NCBI GenBank assembly: GCA_020543525.1 | Contig: JAHYIO010000033.1 | Location: 1,240,001-1,304,000, forward strand | Direction: 5' to 3' | From: Coriolopsis trogii | Lineage: Eukaryota > Basidiomycota > Agaricomycetes > Polyporales > Polyporaceae | DNA: 64,000 nt | Program-made: the position numbers and the translations under genes | Notes under the pieces: model-generated | What the model was told of the DNA's origin: nothing | Seen by the model: only the letters and a program-made list of their open reading frames with translations | Databases searched by the model: none | Shown here: in pieces, positions 25,501-37,213 of the stretch | Layout of the letters: the number at the start of each line of letters is the position of its first letter | Position numbering within the stretch: position 1 is the stretch's first letter

Positions 25501-26008
25501 CTCGATTCTTAGTGGGGACCACCGCAACGCCGTGCTTGCTACCGCCGCGAGCCTCAATATCCCCACGGAGCGCGTCCGCGCTGGGTGCCTCCCGGCCGAC
25601 AAACAGGCGTACATCAAGGAGCTCACCGCCCAGGGCGAGACAGTCCTCTTCTGCGGGGACGGCACGAACGACGCCGTCGCGCTCGCCCAAGCCGCCATCG
25701 GGGTCCACCTCCACACCGGGGAGGGCGCAGGGGTGGGCGCGGCATCGACCGCGGCGGACGTCGTGCTCACCCACCCGTCGCTCGTGGGCATCCTGACGCT
25801 CCTGGAGCTGTCGGACGCGGTGACGAGGAGGATCGCGCTCAACTTTGCGTGGTCGTTCGTGTACAACCTCGTCGCGATCCTGCTGGCCGCGGGCGCGTTT
25901 GTGCATGTGCGCGTCGCGCCGGCTTATGCGGGCTTGGGGGAGATCGTGAGCGTGCTGCCGGTCGTGGTGGTCGCGCTGCAGCTGAAGTGGTTCAAGCCTT
26001 CGGCTTGA
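22530..26008 (+). CDS. P1B-type heavy-metal ATPase with Cys-rich N-terminus (PCA1/CrpA group)
   Basis: Exons 22530-22680, 22736-22849 and 22908-26008 encode 1121 residues. The first 290 residues are hydrophilic and carry many Cys pairs (CCSDCG, CCEGSTCGC, CTCCDED, CCEKGDC, CCRDGCC), as in Pca1 and CrpA metal exporters. One heavy-metal-associated domain has MTCTGC at 324-329. The P-type core shows TGES near 654, CPC at 766-768 in the metal-binding helix, the phosphorylation site DKTGT at Asp810, the HP motif at His848 and GDGTND at 1005-1010. The last helices read NFAWSFVYN and GEIVSVLPVVVV. The canonical MxxSS of Cu+-ATPases is not present. The likely role is copper or cadmium export at the plasma membrane. 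The substrate cannot be settled from sequence. Start ATG 22530 opens directly into the Cys motif. Confidence 0.93.
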
Positions 26009-26640
26009 AGGTGCTCGAGGTGGCTCGTATCATAGATGAGGTCAGAAGTCCCCTTCTTGTGTGACGCTTATGGGCTCCACTGAGTCATCGTCGTGGTCAA
26101 TGGTTGACTGGGCGTTCTTCGAGTTATGTTAATTTTCTGATGAGCTGATCGTTTGTGATCCTCTGTTACGCTGCTGTCGCTGAATTGAATCCGGGTATAT
26201 TGGGTTTGCATATCGTGCTGGCGGCCTAGAAGCTGTGGGCAGCAAATGACTACGCAGAGACTGAACTCGACTACTTGCTCTTAACCATTTCGAGGCGGAC
26301 AACATGGTTGCTTCGAAACGGCACTCCCCGGTAAGTCCCTATGACCATATCTGTTACTCAACGTACTACTTAGGTGACAGGTCCGTACACTACGAAGCTC
26401 GATCATCGTCGCTTCGACTGGTACCTCTGCACGGCATTCGCATCGTCATGGACCCCGATGGAGATCTCTATGACGAAACACAGGTATATGTCTCTGTGGC
26501 ACTTATAGCCGCCCTCAAACCGTTTCAGTACAATCAGGTAGACGAGACGACGCCGTACGTGGAGAGTACCACTGTGGCGAGGTGAGAGCGACGGTAAGAT
26601 GAAACCACGCTGAGATAGGTGGTGATATTGGCGGAGGTGG

Positions 26641-26648
26641 TATAAATA
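26641..26648 (+). promoter_or_regulatory. TATA box
   Basis: TATAAATA, 164 bp before the ATG of a short possible gene at 26805. It is the main reason for taking that gene seriously. Confidence 0.35.
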
Positions 26649-26804
26649 CTGAGCAGGACTCACGAGACTCGAGGAATCTCGGTTCGAGAGCTTCCCCATT
26701 TCCTCCGCACCGGCGAGCCCTATTTCCGCAACGATAGCACAATACCCTACTTCCACTTGCGCATCGCCGCATCTTCGCCCACGAGTCATTTCGCTCAAGC
26801 GTTC

Positions 26805-27131
26805 ATGGCATGTCGCGGTGCTTATCGTATACAGCGTTCTGCGTCGCCTTCCTGGGACTTTTCTGTCCGATTGTAAAGCCTCCCTCGACGGGCTGCAGCG
26901 CAGCCTCGTACTCGCGGAGCTCGAGACTATATCAATGGCGGGATGTCCGTGGAGGAGCGGGCGGCGGCTGTGGCTGCGTGGTGGGAGGCGATGTTCGAGA
27001 AGTGCGCGAAGGCGGGGCCGGAGGCCATAAGGAACTTTGCCATGTTGGTCGACAGTGAGCCTCGTGCGATGCTCGCGAGGGGGAAAAACCTTATTGGAGA
27101 ACCCCCGAAGCGAGGAAAGCCTGGCATGTAA
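26805..27131 (+). CDS. Short hypothetical protein (81 residues)
   Basis: Two-exon model: 26805-26817 (ATG plus ten bases, donor GTGCTT) and 26899-27131 (after GCTGCAG). It yields MACRAQPRTRGARDYINGGM followed by an Ala/Glu/Trp-rich helix with AAWWEAMFEKC and a basic tail ending in KRGKPGM. The second exon has clear coding character. Without the intron the same frame hits a TAA at about 26871. A frame shift or loss of the true first exon is therefore an alternative, and this could be a relic. No family is recognised. Confidence 0.3.
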
Positions 27132-27704
27132 TTGGCTCAGACATCGGAATTCGAGAATTGGGGTATATATTGACAGTCATGTTCAAGTTGTAACTCATCT
27201 GCTCGAGTAACGTCCATCCCTCTTCGTACACATGCATGGCAATCTTATCCAAGGCTTGCTAGTGTGTAGACTAGTAATCAAGCTTCGTTTGTGATTCTGG
27301 AAGAGTAGCATCGTGATATCTCGTCCTTTCCTGACACAATTGAAGCAATTCCCAGTCATGCAGAAGATGCTTGTGTTCGTATGACTCCAAGCAAATGCGG
27401 AAAGTAGGGTGAAGGGTATCAGTTCTACCTCCGATTCGTCAGGACCGGCCGGCCCCCTTCCTTGAGACGCATATAGTAGGTCATACAACATGATGAACAT
27501 TGAACGAAACGAAGCACTTGGAATTGGATATTCGATCGGTGAAACACAGACAGGAGCATACCGATACCAGAGAAGGCATGAAAAAAGTATACAGACTACG
27601 GATGAAATGACAGATGCATTTGTCTGGACGCCATCATCCTGGGATGCGTGCGTCCGTGTCCCCTCAGAGAAGTCTGGGTGGCTACGAGTGCGCAGCTTCA
27701 TTCA

Positions 27705-28262
27705 CTACGAGTCGATGCTGGAGAACGGGCCGAGCCCGAGCGCGTTCTCTTGTCCTACTGAGGGGTCGAGGTGCGTCCCCTGATATTCGCCAACAGCGTG
27801 CGTGTGCGGCGGTTCGATCCGTAGCGCGTCCGCGCACACCCCTAAGGGAGAGGGATCATACAGGGCACGTCAGCGAGCGGCATGCGGATGCAAGAAGTAG
27901 GAGAACTCACGGAAGATGCGCGTGGCGGCGTGCTTCGCTTGCTTGGGCAGCGACGGACGGGGAGGATAGTACAGTCGAACGTCGTCTTCGTCGCAGAAGC
28001 TCACGCTCTTTCTACGTGCTGTAGCGCCGTAAGAGCTGGAGCCTACCGACTGGTCACTGAGGGAGGAAGGGGAGGATTGTGAACCCGACGGGAGCGGGAG
28101 CTCGGAGGTGCTCGTGACAGTGGATGGGAGCCGCTGCGTCATACCGAAGTCGATAGGGGGGAGGAAAACGCTGAGCGGGCTGTACCTCGTGTCGGAATCG
28201 GAGTCGCAGGTCGCAGTGGAGGAAACTGAGTCGCGCTTCAGGCAGCTCTTGGGATAGGACAT
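27705..28262 (-). CDS. Small Ser-rich protein with KSCLK and RVxF-like (PP1-docking) motifs
   Basis: Exons 28262-27911 and 27841-27705 (GTGAGT...TTAG, 69 nt) give 162 residues. The start is MSYPKSCLKRDSV. A Ser/Thr-rich middle leads to RKSVSF (84-89) followed by CDEDDVRLYYPPRPSL. The pair KSCLK plus RKSVxFC with acidic residues after it is the same as in the 682-residue protein at 18828. The spacing differs, and similarity elsewhere is weak. Reading through the intron would give a different 13-residue tail, so the splice matters for the C-terminus (ending GPFSSIDS). Function is unknown. PP1 binding is suggested only by the motif. Confidence 0.7.
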
Positions 28263-29111
28263 AGTGTACGTGTTGGGAGGTGAATTGCCCTGTTGTATGC
28301 GCAGCTGCTTGTGTACGACGAACAGTATGTTGAGTGGAGTTTAACGCGTGGCGGAGGTGGGGGTGATAGCGATTAGACGTGTTGGGATGTAAGAGAATCA
28401 GAAGAGAGGCGAAATGACGCAGTCGATCCTTCGAGGACTTGGAAAATAGAGAATGTTGCTGAGCGATGGTGGGCCTGCGGGTGAGTGCGAGGTGAGACTT
28501 CGCAGCTGTGAGTTCAGACAGTCTTATAGTCCGAGAGAGACATCCGCATCCACAGCCTAGTAGAGTAAAGCCTAGGCGTACAGCGGGTCCGAGCTATAGT
28601 GCCCCACCCCGACGTCGCGCGATCGAGGATCGAGGACCAAAGGGTAGGCGGGCGCAATTGTGCGTTATCCCCTATGTTATCCATAGTCGTAAGTGGCCCC
28701 GGACATGTCAGGATGGTTCAGAACGGATATGCACGACATCGACGCGTGGCAGCGCCGCTTGCCTTCAGCAAGTTCGCGCCGCAGCATCACCGTGTACCTC
28801 TGCTCTTGGAGCGTCTTTCCGTGAAGATGGACCCGAGCATGAATGCATGACAGTTCATTTCGACCTGAGGGTGACTGGGTATGTCAGGAAATCTCAAAAC
28901 AGAGTATTGCGCATGTCCGACATCGTGGTCGGGGTTGAAATTTCAGGCGCTAACATGTTTCCTCACCCGATGCCAAGAAGCGCTCACAGCTGGACCCACA
29001 ACTCTGACCGCCACTGACTGCACCACTTAGGTTCGATGGTTCCTGGGAGTCTCTTTCGGATGCAAACTCTCACCATGAGTGTCCTTTCATAGACGGGTTT
29101 CTGATGCCAGT
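28263..29111. other. Divergent intergenic region
   Basis: About 850 bp between two divergently transcribed genes, presumably holding both promoters. Plus frames here lack motifs and contain stops before the next gene. A short ATG at 29075 opens a five-codon upstream frame ahead of ATG 29112. Confidence 0.4.
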
Positions 29112-30103
29112 ATGAACTTGTTCGCAACGACCTTGCTCGCCGAGATGCGACTCGTCACGCTGCCTGCTGCTAGACTAGGATCCTGTCGACGATGGATGTC
29201 AGGGAATATGACCAGCAAAGTCTTCGCAGACTCGGGCTCCGCCGAGTATCTGGCGGCTGCAGCGACTATTGAGTCCATTCCCAAGCTCCACGGTCGACCA
29301 GAGGTTAGGCACGCTGTCCTAATGCGGACGAATCAACCTCACTCTTGTCGTATGTATAGGTTATAGTGACCGGTAAGTTACATCAAACTCTTCTTATACT
29401 GTATGTCCAGACGATCGCAACGCTGCGCAGGGCGCGCCAACGTCGGGAAATCGACCTTACTGAACGGGGTATTGGGTCGGCGCAATCTGCTTCATATGAG
29501 CAAAAAACCAGTATGCAATCGATTTGGTCTTACGAATCACCATTTTTCACGATTATTTACTAGGGAAGGACGCAAACACTTAACTTCTACCGAGTGGGTG
29601 CACCTCCTGGCCATCTCGTCCTAGTTGACGCACCGGGATATGGCGCTCGGGGTCGCCCAGAGTGGGGACAGCTCTTCGACCACTACATCGAAACTCGCAA
29701 AGAGTGGAGTCCTCCTTCCATTGCATAAAACTATGTCTGATCACTGAAGTTCCATCTGTGTAGGCTTCGCCGGGTGTTTATCTTGTTCAACGCGAAGCAT
29801 GGGCTGAACGAGGTAGACCGAATGATGCTCCGAGCTCTCGATGAACAGTGCCAAGCTTCGGGTGGGCTCAAGTGGACTCTCCAGGCTATAATCACCAAGA
29901 TGGACACCGTACGTGCAGGAGAGCTGGAGAAGACGGTGAAGAACATCCAGACAGACATCTTTGAAACCGCCCCAAGCTGTTTACCGCCACTTCTGACGTC
30001 AGCGCACGAACGACCTCCAGTCGGGGTCGACGCTGTACGCCAGAGTATCCTGGAAGCATGCGGCCTGGGCAAAGCTGAAGCGAAACTATATCGACCTCCC
30101 TAA
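29112..30103 (+). CDS. Mitochondrial EngB/YihA-type GTPase
   Basis: Five exons, 29112-29303, 29360-29372, 29431-29510, 29564-29703 and 29764-30103, give 254 residues. The TrmE-Era-EngA-EngB-type GTPase fold is shown by G1 GRANVGKS (69-76), G3 DAPGYG (117-122), G4 TKMD (186-189) and a SAH near the end. The spacing and single G domain match EngB, a ribosome-assembly GTPase. The first 30 residues (MNLFATTLLAEMRLVTLPAA, then RLGSCRRW) are basic and Ser/Leu-rich with no acids beyond one Glu, as in a mitochondrial presequence, so a mitoribosome role is inferred. Exon 2 is only 13 nt and codes VIVT plus one base. It is needed to link the RPE end of exon 1 to the P-loop. Confidence 0.88.
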
Positions 30104-30872
30104 CTCGAGCCCGCAGGCGAGTATTTGATAATCGCAGTGACGTGGCATGCAGCTCGTTCTGACATCACCCATTGCGCAGCCCATGGTCGACGGCAACATA
30201 TTCTCGAGTCTTACACGTACTTGAGATACAACGAGTAATGGCCGATAGCCACCCGTGATGCGTCTTCTGTCGGAGAACCAGAGCGGTGACAGCAAGGATC
30301 TGCATGCGCCTCGTTGTTCTTATCTTCCTCGAGAAAGTGTTGGAGAACACCATTATGAGTCGTACAGAAGGCGAGCTAGGGTTCCCGTTCCCGTTCCCCA
30401 GAATGAGACATACGTATGCAAACGTTCATGGCGGTGGAATATAGAAAGTTTTTGTCCAAACGCATCGAGCAGGATGCAACGTGTTCGTGGACAGACTTTA
30501 CGAGAGACCACGTTCGTTATCGCGACGATCCCAAAGCCCGATTTATGGGCGTCTATGCGGAGAAGGCCCACGTGCTACGACCGGCATAAGGAGGACGCTC
30601 TCGATGACGGATGACTAGAGAACGGCCCCGACAGTCTTCTACACAGCGTCGACCACTTGCGACCTAACTTATTCCTCTTTGCTTCCACCACCACCACCTC
30701 CTTGTCATCGACGACGCACACATCCCAGATCTCGACCGACCAACGTTCTCCGTTTCTCTGTCCTCAGGCTTATCGTTGCGCTCCCCTCATCGCGCGCAAC
30801 GCTCTCGAACAGCTTGGCCGCTAAGGGAGTCGTCAGGACTCCTGGTCGCTGTTCGCACCCAACCCCCGCTGT
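30104..30872. other. Intergenic, promoter of the IBtk-like gene
   Basis: About 770 bp with no supported gene. The right end is C/T-rich and lies before ATG 30873. Confidence 0.4.
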
Positions 30873-33800
30873 ATGACCGCTCTCCATGCCTACTTTCACC
30901 AACGCAACCAGCAGGCCTTCCAGCGCCTGCTGGACCCCGCCCGGAGTCAGCACTCGCACCCCGGCGGCGGTCTCAGCACCAGCGGAGGCAAATCCTGGTC
31001 GCGCCCCAGTCCGCTGAGCTCTTTGCCCTCCTGCGACGTCAACGCGCGCGACCAACTTGGCCGGACTGTCCTCCATCTTGCTGCCTCGTCTCAAGATGCG
31101 TCCGCCCCGGAGTTCGTCCGGCTGCTTCTCGCGTACCCGACTATCAACGTCAATATCGCGGACGCTGAGAGCCATTGGACCCCGCTGCACCGTGCGCTCT
31201 ATCATGGCAACCTCGCGACGGCCCTCCTGCTTCTCCAGAGGTCAGACATTGATACGTCGGCTCGCGATATTGAGGGCTATACTCCGTTCGACCTGTACAA
31301 CTCCACCATCGAAGGAACGATCCCAGATCATGACTCCCACCTTGGAAAGGAACTGTACACTTGGGGCTCGAACAGGAATGCTGCCCTCGGCGTAGGAGAC
31401 GGTGACGACAGGTCTTTCCCCGAGTTAGTATCATTGCGCGTTTCGGCCGTGTCGGAAAAGGAGAAGGTCGATGCTCGATTCACCCCCATCCGCGTTCGCC
31501 AGATTGCGATGTCAAAGTTGCATACGGGTGAGTTTCATTTCTTGCTTGTGTTCCTTCCCGTGTTCAATCAACCCATATGCTCTAGTCATCGTCACGGATG
31601 AGCCTCGAGGAAACATGCGTGTATGCGGCTTTGGCAGCGGAGGACGGTGAGTTCTGGATTTTGGCCCTTTGGATACAGAACGGGACTAATATCGATGTGA
31701 TGCCGTAGCCTTGGACCCGGCCAGCATACACAATACACCCCCATTCCGTTGGTAGGGTTTCATCAAACCGTCGGCTCTGTAGCTGTGGGACAGGATCATA
31801 CCCTTATCCTCACCACGAGCGGCGAAGTGTATAGTTGGGGTTTGAACAGGTTCTTTCAACTAGGCTATGTCGTGGAGGTAACAACTGGTGTGCGTGCCGA
31901 CGAGCCTATACAGTTGACACCCCGGAAGATTGCTGGAGCTATCAAGAACCGAGTGGTCGTTGGTGTAGCCGCTTGCAAGACAGCCTCCGTGTGTTGGACG
32001 GAAGACGAGGTGTTCACCTGGGGTACAAACAATGGCCAACTTGGCAAGTGTTGATCGGTCCTGTTGAGTCGTGTCATGCTGACCTTGGGACAGGGTATGA
32101 CCGTGCTGCTCACCCCATGCAAATTGCGCCGCGTGTAGTCACAAAGATCAACAAGCCCGTGCTATCCGTTTCTATTACAGTGCGGTAGCTACTCTTCTTT
32201 GTATATACGTCTCTGACACTCTGCAGGATTCTGCCTTGGCCTGCCTTTTGGAAACTCAAGAAGTCATCTGTCTTTGGAATGATGGACACTTCAAAGTAAA
32301 GTGAGTATCCTGTTCTCCGATGGAATGCAATGACTTACATGTTGTAGCTTCCCGGCATACTCTTTCCCGTCCGAGTTCGTCGCGTACCGTCCTCCGCAGG
32401 CATCAAACCGGAATAGCGCCAGCATCGAGAAGATCACGAGCTGCGAAGAAACCTTCGCCGCACTTTCGTCCAGCGGCGAACTCTTTACATTTTCGTTGTC
32501 ATCGCCACCTGAAGGCGGCGCAAATGCAGGAAAGATACGCTTCACTGTCCAGCCACAGCGAGTGTGGGCATTGCGCAAACAGTTCAGCGCCGTTAGGGTA
32601 CGTAGTAACATTATTGCCGTTCTCATGCATTTAGTGAAACAGCTATATGCGTTCAGGATGTCGCCCTCGGTGTGGATGGGTCCATTATCATTTGTACGGA
32701 GTCCGGCCACGTATTCGTGCGATCGCGGAACCTCAAGGCAGGGCAAGGATCGTCCGCGAAGGCATTCAAGTTCCAACGTATACCCTACATCCAGCGAGTC
32801 ACACATGTCTGTGCCAATGCCACTGGAGCATTCGCCGCGTTGCGTGCAGATTGGAAACCGGATGAAGTGAAGGTTATTGGCAACAGGCTCGCGCAGGATC
32901 TAGGGATCGTCCAACCATGGTTACGCCTGAAGTTCGACCGTCAGGACGAAGGCCCAGCTGCCATACCCGTCACACATTCAGCGACCTCACCAGACCCCAC
33001 CGCCGACCCTGCGGTAGAGTCTGATGAGGAGGAAGAAGAGGATGCGATTGTTCAACACGACATCAGGCAGCTGAGGACGCTTTGTACGATCATCCAGCGA
33101 CTGAAGGAGGCCCGGAAAGGTATCGACAAACCCGCCATCCATGACACGAATGACATGCCCTACCACGCCGACTCCATCGTTCATGTGCAGTCTACGGGGA
33201 TCGAGCTCCCTGCTCATGGGGCCATTCTCGCCGCGCGTTCTCCGGTTCTGTTCCAGGTGTTTTCCGAGGGCAAGACAGTGCGCGGATCGAACGTCTCTGT
33301 TCAATGCCATGTAGGCAAGGCGACCTCCAATAGCCTCGGGAAGGTCACATTTTCGGGCTGCCATCCTCTCTCGGTTCTCATCCTTCTCGTCTATTTGTAC
33401 TCGGACGAGCCATTGGCCATATGGGATCATAGGATTGGACAGGCAATCGTGAAGCAGCTCGAGCAGCTGAAAGTCAAGATTCCACAGGTGAAGACCGAGC
33501 TGCAGGCCCTCGCGTCTCTCTTGGAACTCCCCGCCTTGTCTGACGTTCTCGACGCACCGGTCAAACGCACTCCGAGGCCCACACTTCCTCGGGACATGCA
33601 AAGGCTCTTCGCTCTCAACCAGACCGAGGGTGTTGGACCGCGAACGCGCCGGCCGCTCGCACCCGACGTCGTCCTGCAGATCGCCGACCGGGAGCTGTTC
33701 TGCCACTCCATCGTCCTGCGGGCGCGTTCGCCGTTCTTTGCAGCGTTCTTCGACGACAGGGATTGGACAGCGAAGAGATGGACAGTGGACGGTACTCTTG

Positions 33801-35742
33801 TGGTCAACCTCAAGCATATGAAGTGGCGTGCGATGGAGCCTGTTATGAGGTATCTTTGCTCTGGCGAAGACAAGGAGATCTTTGACGTCGTCGAGGACGT
33901 TCGTTCCGCCGACGAATTGATTGACTACATGTTCGATGTCATGGCTATCGCGGTACGTCTGCTCGTCATGTCGCCGGCGTTATCTAATTTATTACGAATC
34001 ACGACGTCCTCTAGAACGAACTACATATTGATCGGCTCATGCTGATCTGCTCGTGGGTCATCATGAAGCGGGTATGGGTGAACAACGTCTGCTCGGTCCT
34101 GGCAGACGCGACACACTACCACGCGCAAGCGCTTGTCAGGCTGCTGCAGGAGTACATGGCCATCAACATGGAAGTGCTCCTCGAGAGTCGCATGATGGAG
34201 GACCTATCCCCCGACCTCATCAAGCAACTCTCCGCCTTTGTTCGCGTCGAGCAGGCCAGAAAGTATCCCGTGTCGCGCTCGACACGCATCATCGATAAAG
34301 CGATGGAGGCGTGGGGAGATTGGCTCGCACTGCAGGACATCCCACAGCACATCGTACCTTCGTTTCGGCCAACCGCATTCAAGGACTCGCCGAGGCTGTC
34401 ACCCCCTGGCCCGAGCAAACGGACACATAAGCAGGCCCACGTCTCGGTGCCCAACAGCCCGATGTTGCGTCCGACGTTCAGTGCTCGTCCCGTCGCCACG
34501 GGCATTCCGGATGACGAGGTATTCATGATGGACGAGCCAGAGACTCCCACCCCTCCTGCCCCAGCAGTGTCTGCTCCCGGTCCTCCATCGCGCGTTCCCA
34601 GCGGCAGCGAGTCTCCTGCGAGATCTGTCAGTGGCTGGAGGACTATCACAGCTGCGCCGAAGATCGACATGAAGGCTATCATGGCGGAGGCGTCGACGAG
34701 CAAGGTATCCGCCCCGAAGCCAGCTCTGTCTACGAGTCGTCCATCGGAGCTTTCTCGTGGTGCGCCTCCTCAGCGTCCCTCGTTGGACGCGCCTGCGAGG
34801 ACGTCCGGGCCGACACCACGCATTCCCTCGGGCTCAGCGTCGTGGCGAGTACCACAGGGTCCTCCCACTGCCACACCAGCCGGTGGATCTCCAGTCCAGT
34901 CGTCGGTCGTCTCGCCGCCGGCGATTGCAGCGTCGGGCTCTACCACTGCCAGTACGGTTACTCCGGCTGCTCCGCGGACGCAACCGACGACGCCCCGCAA
35001 GGCTTCCAAGGCCCCTATTCCTGGTTTGGGTCCTGTGATCACTCCGACGAAGCAAGCGGTTGTGTCTGCGAGCTCTTCTATCAGGCGTGTATCGTGAGTA
35101 CCTTCAGTCGCAGTTGTTCTGTTTCCCGTATAGATATTGAAACAGATCAACGACAGGAGCGGGAACGTCTGGACGCCTCTGCCCGTCCAGCCAGTTGTCC
35201 AGTCGACATCTACTGGCTCGGTCATGTCCTTTGCTGCCATCCAGCTCGCACAGGCCGAGCAAGACGTCGCGCCTGCGAAGGACAAGCGGTCGCTCGTCGA
35301 GATCCAGGAAGAGGAGCGCGCGCGGCAGGCGGAGGAGGACTTCCTCCGTTGGTGGGCGGCCGAGGAGGAGCGGGTGAGGGCGGAGGAGATGGCGACTGCT
35401 GCGTTTCTTGCGGGGGAACAGCCGCCTGCCCCGAAGAAGGGGCCCAGGAAGCCGGTGAAGGGCGGGCAGAAGGGCAAGCAGACGGGTGCTGGTCATGGTG
35501 AGGCGGGCAAGGGCGGTGGGAAGGGCGCGGGTGGTGGTGCGGATGGGAAGGATGGCAAGAAGCCGCCTCGACGGCTTGCTCAGGCGCAAGAGGGACAAGG
35601 TAAGCCACGATCTCAGGGTGGCCCAGGCGCGGGCCAAGCGCAGGGACAGGGACAAGGACGGGGAGGGAAGACGAGCAGGGGAAGACCCGCCAAGGACGAA
35701 GCGCGCAGACCGGATGCTCAAGTACAAGCTCAGCATGCGTGA
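30873..35742 (+). CDS. IBtk-like ankyrin-RCC1-BTB-BTB protein
   Basis: Nine exons, 30873-31527, 31586-31646, 31709-32043, 32094-32179, 32227-32300, 32348-32597, 32657-33952, 34015-35088 and 35134-35742, give 1479 residues. Order: two ankyrin repeats (GRTVLHLAASSQ, HWTPLHRALYHGN, about 58-150); RCC1-type repeats (ELYTWGSNRNAALGVGDGDD, VYSWGLNRFFQLGYV, VFTWGTNNGQLG, about 165-480); an acidic linker; BTB 1 from about 655 (SIVHVQSTGIELPAHGAIL); BTB 2 from about 820 (PDVVLQIADRELFCHSIVL); a BACK-like helical part; a long Pro/Ser-rich tail; and a charged helix (EEERARQAEEDFLRWW) with Gly/Lys-rich end. This order is that of IBtk, a substrate adaptor of Cullin 3 ligases. Intron 32044-32093 has a GC donor, and the last intron uses GTATCG with a strong GTGAGT five bases downstream. 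Confidence 0.9.
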
Positions 35743-37213
35743 ATAGGCCTCGTCGCCGTTGTATGTATGTCAGGTCATGGTACGTTCTGCAGTGTCTTGG
35801 TTCGGCTGCATATGCACATTGTCCGAACATCGTAGAGCACATTCTCGATCAGCATGAAGCATGTGTCTCGCCGAGGTACATGTTAGCTAGATGTGGTTCT
35901 CGGTAGATTATAGTGTATACCTTTCGTATGTTGTTCATATGCGTTATGCTACATTGTTCGTTACCGAAAGAAGCTGATTGGGAAACATCGATAGGCTGGT
36001 TACGACGATTTCGCAGTAGTTCAGCTCTTTCTAGGCGGTCAAGTATGATTCATGCTCACAAAAATAATGTTTGTCACCGGTCGTAGGGCGAGTACCTCTG
36101 ACCTGTGATCTGATCTGAGAGCCCCCGCGCTCCAAACGCTGGAAGAGACTACATAAATGCGAGCAGCATCTAGCACATTCATGGGTCTCGAAGCCCATAC
36201 CCCATCATAATATTAAATCTCAAGAAACTACTACACATGGCCAAATGTGCCGCTAGAGAGGATCAGTCTGTAGACTGTGGCTAGAAACCGTATCTTTTAC
36301 CAACGACGACTTGCACCTGCCATATCACGACGTCAACGTCGATACCGAGTTCAGTCACGCATCAGCTAGTACTTCCCGAATGCGAAGCCTTCTTATGTCT
36401 CATGGGCCTTTCAACATAAGAGCGGAGCACGCGAAAACGCTAGCCGGCCCAAGTGACCATGCTGGAGTCCGGAGGGAGGACGACCGGAAGATCGGCCGAC
36501 CCGGGATCTGGGTAATGCATACATAGAGCTCAAGATATGTTTGCGAACAGCGGCCAGGGCCGATCGATGCGAAGCGATGCTGGGATTCTCGTATGCAGTA
36601 CGTTCCTTCAAGTATGGGGAAGGGGAAGCAGGGGAGTCAAGCGCAAGGCGGTGGGTGTGTGCATGCTGTAGGGAGGGATGAGACTCGGAAGAAATGGGGA
36701 GTCGCTAGCGTACGAAGAGTGGAGTGTATAGAGACAGTTGGGTACGATGTCCGTATAGAGGATCGAGATACGAGCTACTGGAATTCCATGATACACGCAG
36801 GAGAGTGGAAGGAGCAGAGAGCAGGAAGAGGTCACTAGTCAAGAAGCAGGAAGCAGAGACGATGTGTTCATATGACACGCTTTAGCACGATGATATGTAC
36901 GCGCCGCGAGGACGAGCAAAAGATGCGCGAGGGGCGAGGTACGCGAGTACGTCTCGAGTGACGTCGTGTGCGACGTCAGACAATGTGCGCGCGAGGGCTC
37001 TGCCAATCGAATCCCAGGATGAATATAGGGAAGAGGGAGCACTGGGGGGCAGAGGAAAGATCGGATGAGCCGGCGAGAGAGGGACACGAAGCGAGAGCAT
37101 TAGCGGAGATCCGGAGATGGGTCCGTCCGAGTCCTACATAAAAACCCCGTGGTCAAGCCCGTCGCGCGTGCCCGTGCAACGCCTACCTCATCTTTAGGCA
37201 GGGGGAGGCATCA
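35743..37213. other. Convergent intergenic region, no gene recognised
   Basis: About 1.5 kb between the 3' ends of the IBtk-like gene (plus) and OPI1 (minus). Only short frames without motifs. It is long for two 3' UTRs, so an unseen ncRNA cannot be excluded. Confidence 0.4.

Noticed and set aside
25367..25906. Long minus-strand frame (179 codons) opposite the metal ATPase
   Set aside because: It is antisense to the conserved GDGTND region and reflects the GC-rich codon use of the real gene.
26304..26500. Two-exon frame MVASKRHSP joined to VTGPYTTKLDHRRFDW
   Set aside because: It stops after about 45 residues, has no recognisable motif, and further splicing gives an immediate TAG.
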